Below, one piece after another: positions 58,221 through 64,000 of a stretch of DNA of 64,000 nt; within the stretch, counting starts at the first letter, position 1; each line of letters starts with the position of its first letter. Below the pieces are notes generated by a model, which worked only from the letters and a program-made list of their open reading frames with translations, searched no databases and had not been told where the DNA came from. Made by a program: the position numbers and the translations under genes. Source of the stretch: Valencia hispanica (taxonomy: Eukaryota > Chordata > Actinopteri > Cyprinodontiformes > Valenciidae); NCBI GenBank assembly GCA_963556495.2, contig OY747707.1, positions 912,501-976,500 of the forward strand, given 5' to 3'.

Positions 58221-60211
58221 GGCTGATTTGGATTTAGAAAAGATGCATTTATTTCATATTTTCCGGGGAGAATGATTGCATGATAATAAAGCACATAAAC
58301 AGATATCTATATGATATGACATGCTGTGTTTCCTGTGCTGATTATCGCTGGTTTCATGAAGATCTGGCCCTTCCTCTGTGTGGACTCAAAGCTGCTGGTC
58401 AGCACAGAGCAGATAACCTGCAGCTCTCTGGGGGCGTGTGAGAGACCTTCCTTTGTTCTCTGCATGAGGAAAACGGGTTTGATCTAACCGTGCACATCTT
58501 GTTCTGCAACGTTGCTTTTCAAACTGAACATGAACAGGATGGGGATTCTGTTAGCGCCCTAATGAAAGCTGGACCTGCTTCAAAGAGCTTTCATATGACA
58601 GAGAACTTTCCAGACACTTTCTGCAGGTAGAAGCTCTATTTATATTTTTTAGAGATTTCACACATTAGTGTTGTGGTGAAACAACCTCCTGTTCTTCATC
58701 TGGCACAGAGGGAAGGTGTGGATTGATACGAGGCTGTGAGAAGGTGTGAAAAGAAGCCAATTAACACGAACTTTAAAACCTGTTGTGTGAAAAAGTTCTG
58801 CAGTCATGAAACCAGGACCGACCGACTGGCATCTTCATCTGTTGTGTTTTTATTTCAGTAAAACAACAGAATGTAGCTCATTGTTCTGTCATTTCAGAAC
58901 AAAATGCGACTGAACCGTCCTTCTTTCATTTAAAAACAATACATTAAATCCAGACATATTTGTCTGGTTGCATGAAGAGTTTCTTACCAACAATTGATTC
59001 ATGCACTTTCAGTCCAGTTCCTGCATCCAGCTGTGACCTGAATGCAGCTCCGTACCTTGTAACGTTTCCAAGCAGACTGACACCTTGTGGTTCCTACAGC
59101 AGCTCCTGTTGCATTGTTACTGAAGTTGGCTTGCTGCATGCAGAGAACAGCAGGCGTGAGCTCAGATGGGAGACATCACCACTAATCAGAGAAGGAACCT
59201 TTAATCCATCTAAAACATTCAGCTGCTGCTGTCCCTCACAGATGTTCAGATTTCTGCACAAACAGCAGCTTTTAAACCATCTGTTGATTCATAACAACAT
59301 TTTAATTTGGCTTTATTCCTGCTTTCTTTTGAGGAACATTTCTAGGTCTAGTCAAAGCCTTTAGTGTTGCTAACGGTAACAGATGGAAATGAAAGCTGTG
59401 AAGATACTGGCAGCCCAACATGGAAACACAGACCCAGCTGTAGCGTCTCTTTAAACAGAAACAATTAGACGTTTCAGAAAAACTAAAATCAGGTTGAAAA
59501 CTGTTCACATCTGTAGAGGTGATGGAGCAAAGAGACAATCAGAGCCTCGAAAACGTGAGAAGGAAGATCAGCTCCTAGCTAACTCTGGTACATTTACCTG
59601 TTTATTGATGCGCTCTGCCTCTGTGAAACAAACTGGAACCAATGATTCCTCCTGAATATTTATTTAATGCTGAACCTACAGCCAGATGAAATAAAAAGCT
59701 TGATATACGGCTGAGAGTAATGGAAGCATTTCTCTGAGCGCTCCCAGAGCCTCCAGCTCTGCCTGCCTGGATGTTCACTGTCCTCCATGCGTCTGCAGCA
59801 CATCTCTGGGAAAGAGAGAGACACAAGTTATGATGCTGCATTGGTATGTATGAGGCGTAGTAGTAGCAATGTGGCTGAGGAGGAAATCGAAGCTCATCCC
59901 ACCAACAAGATGCACACTTATTTGGATTCAATGCTCAGGTGTGCTGGAACACCTGGAATTAAAGGGGCTTTTAATGAGGAAGAGGAAGAAGCCGTTAATC
60001 CTGAAGCAGTTTGTAGACGTCGGAGCTGGGTTTGATGGAAACAGCGTTACAGTTAACGTAGTCGGATAAGTCGGGATTCCAATATGGCGACGACCAGGTA
60101 GCCATTGTTAGTATTACCTCTGATAAACATGGTTTTAAGCTTTACTTTCCACATGCAAACATCACTTGTATTTTAGGTTTAGAGTTGCTGGTGCTACTGA
60201 TTTTTAGGCAA
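58221..60211. other. No supported feature
   Basis: About 2 kb with no recognised repeat. ORFs at 58960-59364 and 59602-59931 have no motif. Confidence 0.35.
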
Positions 60212-60840
60212 GGCAGTTTTATTTGTATAGCAACACTTTCAACAACGAGGTGATTCAAGGCGCTTCACGTGATTAGAGGTAAAATAAAAATAGCAGTAAA
60301 ACACAGACAACGCATCTAAAGTAAAAACAGCAATAAAGCAAGAAAAAGAAAACCTGATACATGAAAGCATAACTCAAAGCAGCTCTAAACAGACACGTTT
60401 TTAGTTGTGATTTAAAAGAACTCAGTGTTTCAGCAGATTTGCAGTTTTCTGGTAGTTTGTTCCAGATTAGAGGAGCATAGAAACTGAAAGCTGCTTCTGT
60501 CTGATTGACTTTTTAGGCAGACCTGTGAAGACGCTGTTGCAGTAATCAATCCGACTAAAGATAAACGCATGAATGAGTTTTTCTAGGTCCTGTTGTGACA
60601 TCAGTCCTTTAATCCTAGAAATGTTCTCCAGGTGATAGAAGGCTGACCTTGTTATTGACCTTTATGTGACCCTGGAGGTTCAGGTCTGAGTCCATTACTA
60701 CACCTAGATTTCAGGCCTGATCAGTAGTTTCTAGCTGGATTAACTGAAGCTGTGCTGATTGTTGATCGTTCCTCTTTAGGTCCAAAATAATTACTTCTTT
60801 TTTGTTTCTGTTTTAGAGGCCTCCTTCTAAGCGCAGTTGA
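60212..60840 (-). pseudogene. L2-like LINE reverse transcriptase 3' fragment
   Basis: On the minus strand, text corresponding to the C-terminal RT region appears across frame breaks: NLGVVMDSDLN near 60700-60670, HIK near 60660, and a YCNSV-like region (decayed) near 60545. A short deletion at about 60510-60515 joins it to the final ORF segment and the tail, which reads 'aagcgccttgaatcacctcg' and ends in 'acaaataaaactgccttgcc'. The L2/CR1-type group is the best match from memory. Endonuclease and the RT catalytic core are absent. Confidence 0.65.
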
Positions 60841-61970
60841 ATCAAATGTAGACCTCGTTAGCACGTTAGCTGACCGATGAGGGGAAAGGAGCTATTTGAT
60901 TCAGGTGTGTTGGAGCAGAGATGCATCTAAAATGTACAGGATGGTAGATCTCCATCACAAGTTTAGTTCATCCTAACTGATCTAAAACAGGAATCATTTA
61001 GCATCCGTCACGCGCTACCAGAATGGTTCTGCAGGTCCAATCACTCTAGAGAAAAATGCTGAACACATGAAGCTGTTGGTCCAGTGGCTCTTTATGCTCT
61101 TTCGATCGCTGAGGCGTTTCAGTCCAACATGCAGCCTCTGCGTGTTTCTTTCCAGGGTTCTCAGTGAAACTGCTGTTTAATCATCACTTTAGGCAGAAAA
61201 CAGCATCAATTACAACCAACACAATCACTTTCCTCCCACCTTCTCAGGGAGAATGCAGCAGAAATGGAGTCGGTTCACGGTGCAACAGGATTTTACAGCA
61301 GTAGTAATCTACAGCAGTGCGCCCTGACAGGTGATGTAATATCCTGCGCCTTCACTGCTTTTCTAATCTGGTTTAGCAGGAAGCGACGCTTTGGTTATGC
61401 TCTAATCTCACTGAACATTCACCCCAATTCTTCAGCAGGCTTATAGGCCGTCTTACCATGACAGGATACTCAGCAAATTATTTACTTGGAAAGAGATTAT
61501 TCAGCGAGCTGATAGGTGATGTAAGTCGAGGCGGGATTGTTTTTGCCAGCGCTCTGCTCCAGGATGTCTCTGGGCCTGACAGCGGCTCAATGCCGGCTCT
61601 TCATTGGTATGCTGCAGCCGCTCTCCCTGTCTTGCTGTACGATAGAATGCATAGACTTTGTGACAAAGTTGATGAAGCATGCATTTTCATCACAGTGCCG
61701 AGGCAGAGCCCCGACGGTGGTGATGGGAGCATTAAGCAGCAGCACAGAAAGGTGTGTGAGGACATAAGGGGAGCAAAAAGAAGCCAAAAACTGACTGTTG
61801 TACAGCAAGGATTTTTCATTATTTACTCATGTGTTGCAGGTTTGTGTCTACGTGTGTTTCTTGTTGCCTTCCTGCTGGGATGGACTAACAAATATGGTCA
61901 ATATTGTTGTGGTGCAGGTTTTATTCTGCATAGCGTTGGTTTAAATGGATGCTGTGGACGTTATCATTAG
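60841..61970. other. No supported gene
   Basis: The 170-codon open stretch at 61458-61970 is the longest unexplained frame on the plus strand but has no recognised domain and no flanking splice or promoter context. Confidence 0.35.
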
Positions 61971-62000
61971 CATATTAGCATTAGCATATTAGCATTAGCA
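61971..62000. repeat. ATTAGCAT tandem repeat
   Basis: Four copies of 'attagcat'-type words immediately left of the hAT end. Confidence 0.85.
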
Positions 62001-63395
62001 TAGGGTGACCAGGTGTCCCCCAACTCTGAGCCATTTGTCCTGTTGTCTCCCAGGATGTTTACAAACCCATGATGTTGTCTCGATTTCCCCCAGCCTTTGT
62101 CCCGAACGTCCCGATTTTTAACCAATGTAACGGCCTACAGCGCACAGAACTAATTATCTTTGTACGTCAATCACAAAGTTATCATAGTGATGCTAATAAA
62201 CCAATGAAAAAGCCCTTTCTCAGTAGTGACGGGAAACGAATATTCTGCGTTTTGTGCTTTATGTAATTGTGAATTCTCCGTTGCTCACGGTGGGAACGTG
62301 CAGAGCCATGTTAAAACCAGCAAACTTAAGCGCTGGCACATAAGAGTAGCTAATGTTGGTGTCATGTTTGCAGTATTTAAAGGAGCCAAATGCCGCAAAG
62401 TAAAAAAGAATGATTCAATTTCAAAACAACAAGGAACATAACTTACAAAAAACGCAGGAGAATCTAAAGTGCAGCGACGGGGAAACAACAGGAAGCAGAC
62501 GGGAAAGTTTGATGACGGACCAGCGAGTAGTGACAGAAAGAGAGCTGCTTAAATGCTGAGGAGGGAGAGAGGAAATGAAACCTGAGGACCAATTAGAGGG
62601 AAGCAGATGCAGGTGAGGGCAATAAGTGAAAGTGGGTCAGGAGCAAAGTGGCAGGGAGACAACAGGAAGGGGAAGAATGGTAAAGGAAACAGAAAACTAT
62701 GTTAAATAAGAAACTAGCTAAAGATAATATGTCTAAGAAGGAATCTAAGGGGAAACTTAAGGGAACCCTGGAGAACAAAAGGAAATAAAAACCGGAAGAA
62801 GAAATAAATTAGGAAACTACGAAATGAGAAATAAACCTACAAGAAAAGGGATTCTTAAAAAGGGACTAATAAGAGAAATTAAGTATAACAGAACTAACCG
62901 GGACAAATGATGAAAAAAGACAAACAAATAAACACACAAAAGCAGGTAAAACATCTAAAGGTGGGAAGTGAAAAAATGGAAGTGCCAAAGCAAAACCAAG
63001 GAATAAACTAAAATGATAAGATGAACTGAATAATGAAATGAAATAACTGAAACTCCACACAAACACAGAAAGGAACCTAACAGTTAGGGGAGAACAGTAA
63101 TGCTGTTATTCTGATTTATTACCAAACAAGTTGAGGTCCGTTAAATAGTCACTTTTTCACTGTTCACAAAAGGGCTACTTTTAATATTGCCCAAACAGAT
63201 GTGTTTCATAAATACAGTATTGTTCCAATAAAAATGTTGCACTAGATTACAAAAGAATGTCCTTATTTTGAATATAGATGTTCAAGTATTACTACTTTGG
63301 CACTTTCTACAGTAAAAAGCTGCTATATGTCAACCTTTAAATCTTGGTTTAATTTAGATGTCCCAGTTTTTAGCTTTAAAAATCTGGTCACCCTA
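62001..63395 (+). mobile_element. hAT element with decayed BED zinc finger
   Basis: The left end tagggtgaccag (62001) and the right end, on the minus strand tagggtgaccag (from 63395), are identical over 12 bp; this end sequence is common among fish hAT elements. The flanks cattagca and cattaatg share only the first five of eight bases. A transposase piece with a BED-type finger is at 62226-62360. The purine-rich block 62471-63083 begins TGCAG and ends AACA and looks like a later insertion, possibly a solo LTR. Confidence 0.75.
62226..62360 (+). pseudogene. hAT transposase BED zinc finger fragment
   Basis: One frame reads FCALCNCEFSVAHGG followed by HVKTSK: the C-x2-C pair and the first histidine of a BED-like DNA-binding finger of hAT transposases. 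The second histidine is replaced by leucine (KLK where KHK is expected). The frame has no ATG near its start and ends at 62441, just before the purine-rich insertion. No RNase H-like catalytic domain follows. Confidence 0.7.
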
Positions 63396-64000
63396 CATTA
63401 ATGAATATCATCACTCAGCTCAGGGTACAGTGTGTAACTACTACTGCTTTTATTGTATATTGAATAAATGTGAAAATAATAATAGCTGTGGACTTTAGCG
63501 CGTGACCATTAGCGAGAGTAAATCTGATCATGTCAGACGGGTTGATTACTTTCAGTTTGACCGATGTGTGACTTCTTTTTTTACTGTACAGCACAACACG
63601 TTTCTGATAGATTGTTGGGAAATTAAACAAGTGTTATGATTCAGACAAGACTCTGTCACTGAGTAGCTGTGGATGTTAGCTGACATGCTAACGCTGACGT
63701 TAGCATAACGTTATTCCTGTATACACCAGCTACTGATATGATGCTGGGATCTTTTAAGTCCAAAAGATTTGGACATAGTTCAAAATCACTCATTAGTTTA
63801 AGATATTAGTTAGCATGCTAACGTTAGCAACTTCTTCACATTGCTCTAAATTGTAGCACGTGAAACATTTCGAGGTCTGTAAAACTGAATGAGGCTGAAG
63901 CTGCGGTAATTAGTGGTGGTTGTTAGCGTTAGCATCAGAACGTTTGGGTGCAACAGCGAATCAGAGCTCTGAAGTTGAATCAAAAGTTCAGATCGCTGGG
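63396..64000. other. No supported feature
   Basis: Rich in 'gttagc/gctaac' words; no gene or repeat family recognised before the window ends. Confidence 0.4.

Noticed and set aside
61458..61970. 170-codon plus-strand ORF
   Set aside because: No recognisable domain and no gene context; one such frame is expected by chance in 64 kb of six frames.

Overview
This window is eukaryotic, non-genic vertebrate DNA, and the repeats point to a ray-finned fish, probably a percomorph. The signs are Tc1, PIF/Harbinger and hAT transposons, RTE- and L2-like LINE fragments, tRNA-derived SINEs with GGAT tails, dispersed repeats of types common in teleosts, very long minisatellites, and splice-type signals instead of bacterial ones. 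I recognise no intact host protein-coding gene. The only long intact ORF with a recognisable function is a Tc1-superfamily transposase at 48853-49896 on the minus strand. Several stretches could be introns or flanks of a host gene, but the sequence alone does not show which.

Layout. 1-2448 is a TCCA/CTGTTCA satellite. 2.7-7.5 kb holds an AT palindrome, a dispersed repeat, a decayed Tc1 element (5236-6268) and an abutting decayed RTE-like LINE (6270-7440). 7.6-8.0 kb is one copy of a repeat family whose second copy lies inverted at 37.0-38.0 kb. 8-15.4 kb is mostly featureless apart from SINE, LINE and Tc1 scraps. 15384-24714 is a nest of transposons: an outer hAT with a perfect 8-bp target duplication contains two more hAT elements. 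One of these carries a LINE fragment. The other carries a broken retrovirus-like provirus with a tRNA-Val-type primer site, and that provirus is itself interrupted by a SINE with its own duplication.

24.7-27.3 kb is an inverted-terminal-repeat element split by a 1.4-kb poly(A) retroposon. 28169-28846 is a fold-back element with arms of about 200 bp. 29.1-30.4 kb is LTR-like on the minus strand. 32040-32910 is a deleted PIF/Harbinger element that keeps pieces of both its genes. 36.1, 41.4-45.5, 47.1-47.8 and 52.4-54.1 kb are minisatellites; the largest is about 4 kb with higher-order periodicity. 48691-50308 is a complete Tc1-superfamily element with intact ends and an intact transposase, embedded in TA/GATA microsatellites. 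The remainder to 64 kb holds an L2-like fragment (60.2-60.8 kb), a hAT with a decayed BED zinc finger (62001-63395) and unassigned sequence.

There is no cooperating gene set here; the content is a record of mobile-element insertions and tandem-repeat growth. The strongest observations are the dated nest at 15.4-24.7 kb, the intact transposase with DD38E spacing, the two-gene Harbinger deletion derivative, and the palindrome-bearing 32-bp minisatellite. All boundaries are read by eye; no alignment or database search was run.
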